A stretch of 9,642 nt of DNA from Methanomicrobia archaeon LH_S13 (GCA_023659785.1 JAGXOR010000042.1:1-9642); one strand, 5' to 3'. Positions 1 through 6,082 are shown, counted from the first letter of the stretch. The notes: generated by a model not told the origin, from the letters alone. Program-made: numbers and translations.

Positions 1-106
1 AGCAGAGGCGGACGGGATAGAGGGTGTGGGGTTACACCCGGTGCGATGCACAATTAATAGTATCATACGAAGAGGTTTGAAACAAAATGTTTAAATCTCA
101 TAACCT
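1..106 (+). repeat. Element right end, copy 1 (106 bp, cut by window edge)
   Basis: This stretch matches 1844-1949 over 106 bp without gaps, with two substitutions (positions 40 and 61). It matches the inverted copy at 9588-9642 over the last 55 bp. All three copies lose similarity after the same bases, CTCATAACCT, so that is a true element boundary; the left limit lies outside the window. Inside are two adjacent small inverted repeats: GGGTGT/ACACCC (22-39) and GTGC/GCAC (41-51). One frame is open from position 2 to a TAA at 91-93 and ends in RRGLKQNV, which looks like the C-terminus of an element-encoded protein. An ATG at 87 overlaps that stop and opens the downstream glycosyltransferase fragment. 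I do not recognise the family. Confidence 0.85.
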
Positions 107-395
107 GACGAGGGTTTTATTGAAATCGAAAATAAAAGACCATCAATGCGGCTTTAAGGCATTCAAAAGAGCGCTGCTATTTGATATTCTGGATGGGGTA
201 GATGGGGTAAAGGACAACCATTGGTTCTGGGATACTGAGGTACTCGTAAGAGCACAAAGAAAGGGATACAGGATAAAGGAGTTTCCCGTGAGATGGAGGT
301 CTGATAAAAAGACGAAGGTTGATTTGAAGCGGGATGTGTTTGGGATGGGGACGCAAATTATAAGACTGTGGAGAGAGCTTAAAAGACGATTTTAA
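87..395 (+). pseudogene. C-terminal fragment of a GT2 (DPM1-like) glycosyltransferase
   Basis: From residue 8 onward this resembles the C-terminal part of family 2 glycosyltransferases of the dolichyl-phosphate mannose/glucose synthase type. Visible motifs are KIKDHQCGFKAFKR (15-28), WFWDTEVL (46-53) and FPVRW (66-70). Family members are usually over 200 residues. The N-terminal nucleotide-sugar-binding half with its DxD motif is absent, so it should not be catalytic. The first seven residues (MFKSHNL) come from the 3' end of the repeated element, and similarity to the enzyme starts exactly at the element boundary (106/107). A GAGGT at 72-76 could serve as ribosome binding site for the ATG at 87, so a short fusion peptide may still be made. 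The gene end overlaps the convergent prenyltransferase gene by 17 bp. Family assignment is fairly sure; the original sugar substrate is not known. Confidence 0.75.
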
Positions 396-1332
396 GAATG
401 AAAATCCCGATGAGTGCAACAGGGATCAGTATCATGCCAGTAAAGGCATTTCTGATTGTTGCACTGAGTTCTTCTTCGTTTTCCAAATCAAACTTTTTTA
501 ACCCCCTCGCCGTGAAGAATACCGGAATGACTAATAGCAGGAAACCAATGTACGGGACATTGAGGAACAGGAGGGGAACGAATGCGAGCCACGAGCAGAT
601 TGTTAACGGTAGATAGAGGCGTGTAGTTATATCCTTACCCAGCCGAATCGTCAGGTTCCTACGGTTTATCAAAAGGTCACAGTCGTAATCCGGAATATTC
701 CTCATCAATTTCAGCTTGAACACGTCTATCGTCCATGGTAGAGCGACAATTGTGGGTAGCCAGCTCACCTGGTGTACGAGCACATAATAACCACTGAACA
801 CTGTTAGCCATCCCACTCCTAAGGTCAGAGCCATTTCTCCCAGCCCGTGATAAGACAATCGAAGCCCTCTGGAATACGAGTATGCGATAAAAGCGCCGAG
901 GATACCGAGAGGCAAAGTCAGAATCCCGGTTTTGAAATAAAACTGCAACAGCACACCAAGCGGTAAAGCTGCTAACATACACGCATAAGCGCCTGTGACT
1001 GCCTGTTTTACCGATGGGGTTCCTTTTACGAGTGCGTTGAATCTCCCGCTGACCACGGTGGAATGAAGAGTACTTGCTCCTTCTACGTGAAAATCAACAC
1101 CTTTTTGCTTTAAATCTGCATATACAGCGCATGCGTTGAGCACAAAGCAGAACTCCGTTAGCAGGAGCACCACAAGTAATGAGATTATGAACACGGGGGC
1201 ATTAAATTCGCATCCACCAGCGTCAATCCATGCCAGGACTGCTCCTAAGAGGAATGGAATCAATGTGGTCGTGAACTTTGGCATCCCGGAGAGTTCCACC
1301 CAACCCGATAATGCCTCTTTACTGAGTTTCAT
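379..1332 (-). CDS. UbiA-family polyprenyltransferase (MenA-like)
   Basis: This is a 317-residue, highly hydrophobic protein with about eight or nine predicted membrane segments, the size and layout of UbiA-superfamily intramembrane prenyltransferases. These transfer a polyprenyl chain from its diphosphate to an aromatic or other acceptor. The two Mg-diphosphate-binding motifs are visible: N66 followed by YADLKQKGVD (71-80), and RNIPDYDCDL (211-220). The stretch YSYSRGLRLSYHGLGE (151-166) resembles the MenA (dihydroxynaphthoate prenyltransferase) branch, so a role in menaquinone-type quinone synthesis is the best guess; other archaeal UbiA proteins make lipids or heme-related products. The ATG has GAGG only a few bases upstream (1336-1339). 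It begins 15 bp after the stop of the helicase remnant on the same strand and was probably co-transcribed with that gene before it decayed. It converges with the glycosyltransferase fragment. Confidence 0.85.
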   Translation of the reverse strand: MKLSKEALSGWVELSGMPKFTTTLIPFLLGAVLAWIDAGGCEFNAPVFIISLLVVLLLTEFCFVLNACAVYADLKQKGVDFHVEGASTLHSTVVSGRFNALVKGTPSVKQAVTGAYACMLAALPLGVLLQFYFKTGILTLPLGILGAFIAYSYSRGLRLSYHGLGEMALTLGVGWLTVFSGYYVLVHQVSWLPTIVALPWTIDVFKLKLMRNIPDYDCDLLINRRNLTIRLGKDITTRLYLPLTICSWLAFVPLLFLNVPYIGFLLLVIPVFFTARGLKKFDLENEEELSATIRNAFTGMILIPVALIGIFILKIVF

Positions 1333-1347
1333 TTTCCTCTTGTCGCT

Positions 1348-1575
1348 TCATAATTCTTCTTTGATATTACCCTCTCTCTTTCGTAGTATTCGCCCCAACT
1401 GCTGTTTATTTCGGAACTTCTCTATGATTTCCGCACGCTCCTCTTTCGGTGTGGTGTACGTAATAGCGGGTACGAGAAACTCCCTGGAAATTGCGTACAC
1501 CAGTGAATTATGCTTAGTGAATATTATGGTGACAAAATATGAACTTTTTGTCCATTTTTCTATTATTTGATAGTA
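1348..1575 (-). pseudogene. XPB/Rad25-like SF2 helicase, C-terminal remnant
   Basis: The minus strand is open for 75 codons ending in TGA at 1348-1350. The translation contains IIFTKHNSLVYAISREFLVP followed by AITYTTPKEERAEIIEKF, the motif IV region typical of archaeal XPB-like superfamily 2 helicases. It then jumps directly to QQLGRILRKREG, which is motif VI. The 30-odd residues expected between, including motif V, are missing, and the protein stops soon after motif VI. No ATG opens the fragment. A matching Walker A piece lies at 1950-2068 in the same orientation, so both are parts of one gene split by the segment at 1580-1949. XPB-like proteins are ATP-dependent DNA translocases; this copy cannot be functional. 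The stop codon lies 15 bp before the prenyltransferase start. Confidence 0.8.
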
Positions 1576-1587
1576 TTAGAGGGGGGT

Positions 1588-1622
1588 GGGGTGCCTGTGA
1601 ATGGTTAATTCACGTTCACCCC
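1588..1622. other. Two-block hairpin (6 + 6 bp)
   Basis: The outer stem is GGGGTG (1588-1593) with CACCCC (1617-1622). The inner stem is GTGAAT (1597-1602) with ATTCAC (1608-1613). They are separated by a symmetric 3+3 internal loop and closed by the loop GGTTA. All twelve pairs are Watson-Crick. It lies just inside the left junction with the helicase remnant, so it may be the left end of the inserted segment. No T-run follows, so an ordinary intrinsic terminator is less likely. Confidence 0.6.
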
Positions 1623-1630
1623 TGTCTATT

Positions 1631-1643
1631 AAAGTTTATATAC
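1631..1643 (+). promoter_or_regulatory. TATA-like promoter box for the small element gene
   Basis: AAAGTTTATATAC resembles an archaeal BRE plus TATA box. With usual spacing, transcription would begin near 1664, leaving a leader of about 35 nt with GAGGA (1691-1695) before the GTG at 1699. The surrounding 1623-1680 is very AT-rich, so chance matches are easy; support is only from sequence and position. Confidence 0.35.
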
Positions 1644-1698
1644 TAAAAAATATAAATATAGTTAACTGAATATCTAATAGGTGAACATTTGAGGAAAA

Positions 1699-1937
1699 GT
1701 GTGGATAAAAGACCTTAAATACGATAGGGAGAAGGGGACCACACCGCGATTATTGGCAAGCCGGCTTTTAAAAGGAGCCGAAGCACATGTAGCCAATATC
1801 GTGAAGAAGAACGAGGAAAAGCAGTCCCAAAAGCTTTTGCGAAAGCAGAGGCGGACGGGATAGAGGGTGTGGGGTTACACCCAGTGCGATGCACAATTAA
1901 TAGCATCATACGAAGAGGTTTGAAACAAAATGTTTAA
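1699..1937 (+). pseudogene. Small element-encoded reading frame, frameshifted, function unknown
   Basis: A GTG at 1699, preceded by GAGGA, opens a frame reading MWIKDLKYDREKGTTPRLLA and continuing to a TAG at 1861-1863. A second frame, open from 1728 to TAA at 1935-1937, reads VPKAFAKAEADGIEGVG and ends in RRGLKQNV. Joining the two by a single shift near 1815-1835 would give a basic protein of about 80 residues. The second frame is also open through the whole of copy 1, where both substitutions are silent (CCG/CCA and AGT/AGC). Copy 3 keeps the stop position (TAA to TGA). This points to a once-coding C-terminus. I recognise no domain. It could instead be the tail of a longer transposase whose upstream part is lost, with the GTG a coincidence. 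Confidence 0.4.
1747..1801. other. Nested inverted repeat inside the element
   Basis: CGATTATTGGC (1747-1757) pairs with GCCAATATCG (1792-1801) as a 10-bp stem with one bulged T. It encloses CGGCT (1762-1766)/AGCCG (1776-1780). Just outside, GTGTGG (1699-1704) can pair with CCACAC (1739-1744). Downstream come a perfect 12-bp palindrome (CAAAAGCTTTTG, 1828-1839) and the hairpins at 1865-1882 and 1884-1894. The density of complementary blocks is higher than I expect by chance, but the same bases also look coding. Confidence 0.45.
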
Positions 1938-1949
1938 ATCTCATAACCT
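1844..1949 (+). repeat. Element right end, copy 2 (106 bp)
   Basis: This is 104/106 identical to positions 1-106, with no gaps. The boundary CTCATAACCT abuts the helicase Walker A remnant at 1950. Because copy 1 begins at the window edge, the repeat may extend further left than 1844. The paired blocks GGGTGT/ACACCC and GTGC/GCAC are both intact here (1865-1882 and 1884-1894); the one difference in that region is in the single base between them. Confidence 0.9.
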
Positions 1950-2068
1950 TATCCGCTCGCCTCTATTCCTACTACAGTCTTGCCAGCACCGGTGGGTAAG
2001 ACCAAGTGCACCATTCTTTATTTGCAGCCATTTGTTAATGCGTCTTTCTGGTAGTTTTTGTAATTCTC
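1950..2068 (-). pseudogene. XPB/Rad25-like SF2 helicase, Walker A remnant
   Basis: Read on the minus strand, three short frames join to give NYKNYQKDAL (about 2065-2036), KWLQIKNGAL (2033-2004) and LVLPTGAGKTVVGIEA (2005-1958). This is the entry region of a superfamily 2 helicase, with the Q-like YQKDAL segment and a complete Walker A (LPTGAGKT). Two single-base shifts separate the pieces and stops close each frame. The protein breaks off just after the Walker A helix, exactly where the repeated element begins at 1949. The upstream N-terminal domain is also gone, and the remnant sits 18 bp past the gyrB stop. Together with the piece at 1348-1575 it represents one dead gene lacking motifs Ia to III. 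Confidence 0.75.
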
Positions 2069-2085
2069 AGCTCAAGAAAAACTTT

Positions 2086-3990
2086 CTAAACATCCAGATT
2101 CAGCACGTCCTTCGCATGCTCCTGTATGAACTTCCTTCTCGGCTCCACCTCTTCACCCATCAACACCGTAAATAACCAGTCCGCTTCGGCAGCATCCTCT
2201 AAAGCCACTCGCTTCACGCCCCTTGTAACAGGATTCATCGTGGTATTCCATAACTGCTCGGGATTCATCTCTCCGAGACCTTTATATCGCTGTATCTTCA
2301 CACCGGCGTCTCCTTCCTTCACGTTCAACTCCGCCAGAATCTTTGTGTATTCGTCGTCAGAAAACGCGTATCTCGCCTCTTTGCCCTTCTTCACCATATA
2401 CAACGGCGGTAATGCGATATACACGTGATTCGTGCTTACCAACTCCGGCATGTAGCGAAAGAAGAAAGTAAGCAATAGCGTTCTTATATGCGCACCATCA
2501 ACGTCTGCATCGCTCATTATGATTATCTTATTATAGCGTACCTTTTGCAAACCGAAATCCTCGCCTATTCCCGCACCCAGAGCAGTAACAAGCGCTCGGA
2601 TTTCATTGCTTTTCAATATCTTATCCAGCCTCGCCTTCTCCACGTTCAAAATCTTACCGCGTATAGGCAGAATAGCCTGAAAGTTTTTATCTCGTGCCTG
2701 TTTCGCAGAACCACCGGCTGAGTCACCCTCCACGATATAAATCTCCTTCTTCGCAGGGTCTTTCTCTGAGCAATCCGCAAGCTTACCGGGCAGCGAATCC
2801 GCGAAAGAATCCTTCTTCCTTACTATTTCACGCGCGTGCCGTGCCGCTTCACGCGCTCTCGACGCTTCCAATGCTTTTCGTATTATCTCGTTCGCATCAC
2901 TTGGATTCTCGTCTAAGAACTCCCATAGGTGTTCCCGCACAATTGATTCCACAATACCCTTTACTTCGCTGTTTCCCAGTTTTGTCTTTGTCTGCCCCTC
3001 GAATTGTGGGTCTCTCAGCTTTATACTTATTACTGCCGTAAGTCCCTCGTGCACGTCCTCGCCATCCAGACTCACTTTTTTAAGCAGGTTATTCGCTCTG
3101 CCATATTCGTTAAACGCCCTCGTCAACGCGGCTTTAAACCCACTCAGATGTTTCCCCCCTTCTATGGTCTTCACGTTGTTCACAAACGAGAAGATGTTCT
3201 CCGCATAGCTGGCGTTATACTGCACCCCGATTTCCACTTTAACGTCTTCCTTCTCGTCTTCAAAAATTATGGGTCTGTGCAGCACGCGCTTATCCCTGTT
3301 TATATATTCTAAGAAAGAAGCAATACCGCCTTCATACTTAAATATCTTCTCTTTTACATTCCTTTCATCATTCAAGCTAAGCAAAAGCCCACGATTCAAA
3401 AAAGCCAGCTCTCTTAACCGCGTTGCCAAAACATTAAAATCAAATTCGCGAATCGCGAATATCTTGCTATCGGGTTTAAATGTCACTTTTGTCCCGCACT
3501 CATCATTTTCAGCCAAATAGCCCAAATCTTTTAATTCACATACTGGCTTCCCACGCTCATATCTTTGAAAATAGCCACGCCCATTTTTCCTCACTTCCAC
3601 TTCCAACCATTCTGACAGTGCATTTACAACCGAAATTCCAACGCCATGCAGCCCTCCTGCTACTTTATAAACCTTGTTATCGAATTTACCACCTGCATGC
3701 AACTTTGTCATCACTACTTCCACAGCAGAGAGGTTATATTGCTCGTGCAGGTCAACGGGAATCCCCCTCCCATTGTCATTTATCGTTACCGAGTTATCAG
3801 GATGGAGTATCACTTCAATGGAAGTGCAAAAACCTATTAAAGCTTCGTCCACGCTGTTATCAGTCGCTTCACTTACTAAATGATGAAGACCCCTGGTGTC
3901 GGTGTCGCCGATATACATTGATGGTCTTTTTCTCACTGCTATTAGGTCCTTTAGGACTTGTATATCCTTTGCGCTGTAGCTTTCTTCCAT
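2086..3990 (-). CDS. gyrB: DNA gyrase subunit B
   Basis: This 634-residue protein is the ATPase/TOPRIM subunit of the type IIA topoisomerase that, with GyrA, introduces negative supercoils. The GHKL ATPase is complete: SEATDNSVDEAL with catalytic Glu41 and Asn45, DNGRGIP (72-78), and VAGGLHGVGISVVNALS (110-126). The transducer contains QTKTKLGNSEVKG (333-345). The TOPRIM domain has EGDSAGG (421-427) and DADVDG (494-499), and the conserved QRYKGLGEMNPEQL (567-580) follows. Length matches the short GyrB form. A GTG lies one codon upstream of the chosen ATG; the ATG has better spacing (8 nt) from AAGGA. gyrA is not in the window. It lies downstream of L44e on the same strand, but a probable terminator and TATA box between them suggest its own transcript. 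All key residues are present, so it should be functional. Confidence 0.96.
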   Translation of the reverse strand: MEESYSAKDIQVLKDLIAVRKRPSMYIGDTDTRGLHHLVSEATDNSVDEALIGFCTSIEVILHPDNSVTINDNGRGIPVDLHEQYNLSAVEVVMTKLHAGGKFDNKVYKVAGGLHGVGISVVNALSEWLEVEVRKNGRGYFQRYERGKPVCELKDLGYLAENDECGTKVTFKPDSKIFAIREFDFNVLATRLRELAFLNRGLLLSLNDERNVKEKIFKYEGGIASFLEYINRDKRVLHRPIIFEDEKEDVKVEIGVQYNASYAENIFSFVNNVKTIEGGKHLSGFKAALTRAFNEYGRANNLLKKVSLDGEDVHEGLTAVISIKLRDPQFEGQTKTKLGNSEVKGIVESIVREHLWEFLDENPSDANEIIRKALEASRAREAARHAREIVRKKDSFADSLPGKLADCSEKDPAKKEIYIVEGDSAGGSAKQARDKNFQAILPIRGKILNVEKARLDKILKSNEIRALVTALGAGIGEDFGLQKVRYNKIIIMSDADVDGAHIRTLLLTFFFRYMPELVSTNHVYIALPPLYMVKKGKEARYAFSDDEYTKILAELNVKEGDAGVKIQRYKGLGEMNPEQLWNTTMNPVTRGVKRVALEDAAEADWLFTVLMGEEVEPRRKFIQEHAKDVLNLDV

Positions 3991-4022
3991 CACACTTGTC
4001 CTTATATAAAAAGGGTACTACG

Positions 4023-4032
4023 TTTAAATAAA
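4023..4032 (-). promoter_or_regulatory. Probable TATA box of gyrB
   Basis: On the minus strand TTTATTTAAA is centred about 37 bp before the gyrB ATG. An archaeal start site about 26 bp downstream would fall near 4000, giving a leader of about 10 nt. A second AT-rich run, TTTTTATATAAGG, lies closer to the gene, but would place the start site inside the coding region. Confidence 0.4.
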
Positions 4033-4036
4033 GGAA

Positions 4037-4057
4037 GCGAGCAATTAATCGCCTCGC
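4037..4057 (-). terminator. Hairpin after L44e, probable terminator
   Basis: Reading the minus strand just past the L44e stop codon, GCGAG (4057-4053) pairs with CTCGC (4041-4037) around an 11-nt loop. It is followed by the pyrimidine-rich TTCCTTTATTT. The stem is short. The position between L44e and the gyrB promoter fits a terminator for the Gins51-L44e transcript. Confidence 0.35.
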
Positions 4058-4060
4058 CAT

Positions 4061-4339
4061 TTATTCCACAAACTCAAGCTTTGATACCCTAAAGCCAGCT
4101 CTTTGGTGCGATTCCTTGCATTCCTGGCACGTATATCTGAGGAAAACTTTTTTTGTTGGCTTATCACCACCCGGAACCTTTGAGAATTTACCATTATTGC
4201 CTATGCCCGACCTGCGTTTCTTCTGCCTTACGATCCAATTCAAGGAAGAAGCTCTACCTTTTTTTACCTTTTCTACTTCGTGTATGGTATGCTTGCCGCA
4301 ATAGGGGCAATGAATCCTCATGCGCTTTGGCATCTTCAT
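4061..4339 (-). CDS. rpl44e: Large-subunit ribosomal protein L44e (eL42)
   Basis: This 92-residue basic protein matches archaeal/eukaryotic L44e in length and sequence. It is a zinc-binding protein of the large ribosomal subunit located near the tRNA E-site. The zinc ligands are the pairs CPYC (Cys11, Cys14) and CQEC (Cys71, Cys74); the conserved GGDKPTKK segment lies between them (58-65). The ATG is fixed by a strong Shine-Dalgarno sequence, AGGAGGA (4347-4353), 7 nt upstream. The gene begins 18 bp after the Gins51 stop, so the two probably form an operon. In many archaea L44e is followed by S27e; here that partner is absent and gyrB follows instead. Confidence 0.96.
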   Translation of the reverse strand: MKMPKRMRIHCPYCGKHTIHEVEKVKKGRASSLNWIVRQKKRRSGIGNNGKFSKVPGGDKPTKKVFLRYTCQECKESHQRAGFRVSKLEFVE

Positions 4340-4346
4340 TTTTCTA

Positions 4347-4353
4347 TCCTCCT
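4347..4353 (-). promoter_or_regulatory. Strong Shine-Dalgarno site of L44e
   Basis: AGGAGGA on the minus strand lies 7 nt before the ATG at 4339. It decides that start over the next in-frame ATG (4331-4333), and it is the strongest such site in the window. Confidence 0.75.
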
Positions 4354-4357
4354 TTAC

Positions 4358-5002
4358 TTACTCTCTCCCTTCTCCCTTTCTCCTATCAATCTCCACTGCA
4401 ACCCCTCTTTTACATAATATCTCTGCATTGGTCTTTGGTAACATAATAACATCTTCTTTTCTAACCTTATAAATCCTTCCATCAGTACCCATAAAAGTAG
4501 GGATGTCGTCTAATATTCGGACTATATGCCATTCTTCATTTCTATTTTTTGCGGAAACCGATTGTTCAACCTTTTTAAAACTTTGATCCGCAGTATTAGC
4601 ACCTCTCTTTTCGTTTTCTTCGCTTTTTCCTTCTCTTTCACCTTCTTTATCGCTCAGCATCAACGCAAAAATTCTTTCTTTGCCCTCTTCTACATAACCT
4701 TTCAAGCCCTCAAATATCCTCTCCTCTTCCTCTAACATTCCCTTGGGTGTAGTTTTCATACCTGAACTGGCGAGTTTTACTATCTTTCCTATGCGTCTTC
4801 TGATTATATCCTCCACTTTCATTCTTGTATTCCGTATCTCATCTTCTACAAGCTCAGTCCTTCTTGCATCTGCTTCTCTTTTCTCCTCTTCTAACTTCTT
4901 TATGTATCCCCCTACATCCTCGCAGAACGTTTCAGGCAACTCTTGCAGTGACGCTGTGTTTCTTTCTTTATACAAGAGTTCCCAAAGCTTTTCTATGTCC
5001 AT
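4358..5002 (-). CDS. gins51: GINS complex subunit Gins51 (DNA replication)
   Basis: This 214-residue protein has the domain order of archaeal Gins51: a helical A domain (about 1-115), a charged linker rich in Glu and Lys (about 116-157), and a small beta B domain (158-206). The A domain contains LQELPETFCEDVGGYIKKLE (19-38) and DEIRNTRMKVEDIIRRRIGK (54-73), characteristic of the family. The B domain contains VRILDDIPTFMGTDGRIY (161-178) and LPKTNAEILCKRGVAVEI (188-205). GINS joins MCM and the GAN/Cdc45-type nuclease to form the replicative helicase; in many Euryarchaeota Gins51 works alone as a homotetramer or with Gins23. AAGGA lies about 11 nt before the ATG. It is first in a Gins51-L44e unit and diverges from the epimerase gene. 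Confidence 0.88.
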   Translation of the reverse strand: MDIEKLWELLYKERNTASLQELPETFCEDVGGYIKKLEEEKREADARRTELVEDEIRNTRMKVEDIIRRRIGKIVKLASSGMKTTPKGMLEEEERIFEGLKGYVEEGKERIFALMLSDKEGEREGKSEENEKRGANTADQSFKKVEQSVSAKNRNEEWHIVRILDDIPTFMGTDGRIYKVRKEDVIMLPKTNAEILCKRGVAVEIDRRKGEGRE

Positions 5003-5040
5003 ACACTTTTTCTTCCTTTACAACAACACTTTCTTTCTAA

Positions 5041-5067
5041 AAAAGGGTTTTTGCTTCCAAAAGGGTT
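5041..5067. repeat. Two direct 9-mers between divergent genes
   Basis: AAAAGGGTT occurs at 5041-5049 and 5059-5067, an 18-bp period, inside the 79-bp divergent spacer of Gins51 and the epimerase. It could be a regulator site, but the spacer is AT-rich and two copies are weak evidence. I see no convincing TATA box for either gene. Confidence 0.25.
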
Positions 5068-5081
5068 ATAGAAAAACTGTT

Positions 5082-6035
5082 ATGAAAATCTTAGTAACCG
5101 GTGGGGCGGGATTTATAGGTTCGCATGTGGTTGATAGGTTAGTAAAGGAGAAACACGAGATAGTAGTTCTGGATGACTTGAGTTCGGGTGATGAGGAATT
5201 CATAGTCTCACATACACATAGAAGTGAAGAAAATTTCCAGTTTCACAAAATAGACCTCTTGCATGGTGATATAACCGGGTTTTTTGAAGGTGTAGAGGAG
5301 GTTTGGCATCTGGCTGCTAATCCTGAAGTGAGAATAGGCGCGGAAGATACAAGAGTCCATTTAGAGCAGAATGTCATCGCAACCTATAACGTGCTAGAAG
5401 CAATGAGAGTGAAAGGGGTGCGTAGGTTAATATTCACATCCACATCCACCGTTTATGGCGATGCGGATAAACTGCCTACGCCCGAAGAATATCCTACAAT
5501 ACCAATTTCGTTATACGGGGCGTCGAAACTCGCTTGTGAAGCTTTAATCGGGGCTTACTGCCATACTTTTGATATGCGTGCCTGGATATACCGGTTTGCA
5601 AACGTTATAGGCCGGAGGTCCTCGCATGGTGTAATCTATGACTTTATAAATAAGATAAGAAGCAATTCAAAGGAGCTGGAAATTCTGGGCGATGGGAATC
5701 AAACGAAATCGTATATTTATGTGGCTGATTGTATAGAAGCGATATTGGATGGTTTAAAAGCAAGCGCGAGGGGCGAGAATAAAAATAGAGTGAATATTTT
5801 TAATATAGGCACCGATGACATGACAACGGTGAAGCGGATTGCTGAGATAGTATGTGAGGAGATGCGGGTGTCTCCAAAACCTAAATTCAAATTCACGGGT
5901 GGTAAAAGAGGGTGGAAAGGCGACGTGCCCATTATGCTGCTTGATGCTTCGAAATTGAATGAACTTGGTTGGAAACAGAAGTATAATTCGGAAGAGGCAG
6001 TGAGGAAGGTAGCAGGGGATTTGCTAAATCATTAA
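5082..6035 (+). CDS. NAD-dependent sugar-nucleotide epimerase (GalE-like)
   Basis: This 317-residue protein is an extended short-chain dehydrogenase/reductase of the sugar-nucleotide epimerase/dehydratase group. The NAD-binding Rossmann motif GGAGFIG (7-13) starts right after the first strand, supporting the ATG at 5082. DDLSSG (31-36) follows strand two. The catalytic triad is visible as TSTSTVYGD (119-127) and Tyr145-x3-Lys149 in LYGASKLACE. RFANVIG (171-177) and GDGNQTKSYIYVADC (203-217) are substrate-domain signatures. The best fit is UDP-glucose (or UDP-GlcNAc) 4-epimerase, supplying sugars for glycoproteins or surface polysaccharide; 4,6-dehydratase is less likely. The frame stays open upstream to 4743, but that part is antisense to Gins51 and is not a real extension. 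It stands alone, divergent from Gins51 and convergent with pdxS. Confidence 0.88.
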   Translation: MKILVTGGAGFIGSHVVDRLVKEKHEIVVLDDLSSGDEEFIVSHTHRSEENFQFHKIDLLHGDITGFFEGVEEVWHLAANPEVRIGAEDTRVHLEQNVIATYNVLEAMRVKGVRRLIFTSTSTVYGDADKLPTPEEYPTIPISLYGASKLACEALIGAYCHTFDMRAWIYRFANVIGRRSSHGVIYDFINKIRSNSKELEILGDGNQTKSYIYVADCIEAILDGLKASARGENKNRVNIFNIGTDDMTTVKRIAEIVCEEMRVSPKPKFKFTGGKRGWKGDVPIMLLDASKLNELGWKQKYNSEEAVRKVAGDLLNH

Positions 6036-6082
6036 ATTCCTAAGTAAAGTCTCATGTCTCATCAATAATAATAATACCTCAA

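Larger units (their letters stand above)
1580..1949 (+). mobile_element. Unclassified inserted segment splitting the helicase gene
   Basis: This roughly 370-bp segment lies between the two helicase remnants. Its right end (1844-1949) is a copy of the repeat seen at both window edges; its left end is uncertain because no second copy is available there. From left to right it holds a strong hairpin (1588-1622), an AT-rich TATA-like box (1631-1643), a GAGGA ribosome-binding-like site (1691-1695) before a GTG (1699), a small frameshifted reading frame (1699-1937), several inverted repeats and the fixed terminal CTCATAACCT. I see no transposase motif I can name and no clear target duplication. It may be a small non-autonomous element, a decayed insertion sequence reduced to its 3' end, or a structured-RNA element. 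Confidence 0.5.

Noticed and set aside
1136..1570. 144-codon open frame on the plus strand
   Set aside because: It is antisense to the prenyltransferase start and the helicase remnant, both of which show clear family motifs on the minus strand.
1810..1840. Programmed -1 frameshift joining the two small frames
   Set aside because: No proper X-XXY-YYZ slippery heptamer is in the needed frame. A decay frameshift is simpler.
1715..1909. 64-codon minus-strand frame in the inserted segment
   Set aside because: The plus-strand frame over the same bases keeps its sense between copies with silent changes, and the minus frame has no recognisable motif. It cannot be wholly excluded.
1690..1949. RNase P RNA, SRP RNA or group II intron
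   Set aside because: GAGGAAAAG recalls the RNase P core and GTGCG recalls an intron 5' end, but the other conserved blocks (RNase P 3' core, SRP tetraloop region, intron domain V) are not found.
1575..1952. Target-site duplication around the inserted segment
   Set aside because: No matching direct repeat longer than about 3 bp is visible at the two junctions, and flanking deletions may have removed it.
3480..4031. 183-codon open frame on the plus strand
   Set aside because: It is antisense to the conserved ATPase domain of gyrB and shows no protein-like pattern.
4743..5081. Upstream extension of the epimerase frame (113 more codons)
   Set aside because: It is antisense to the well-supported Gins51 gene. 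The Rossmann motif starts six residues after the ATG at 5082, as expected for the family.
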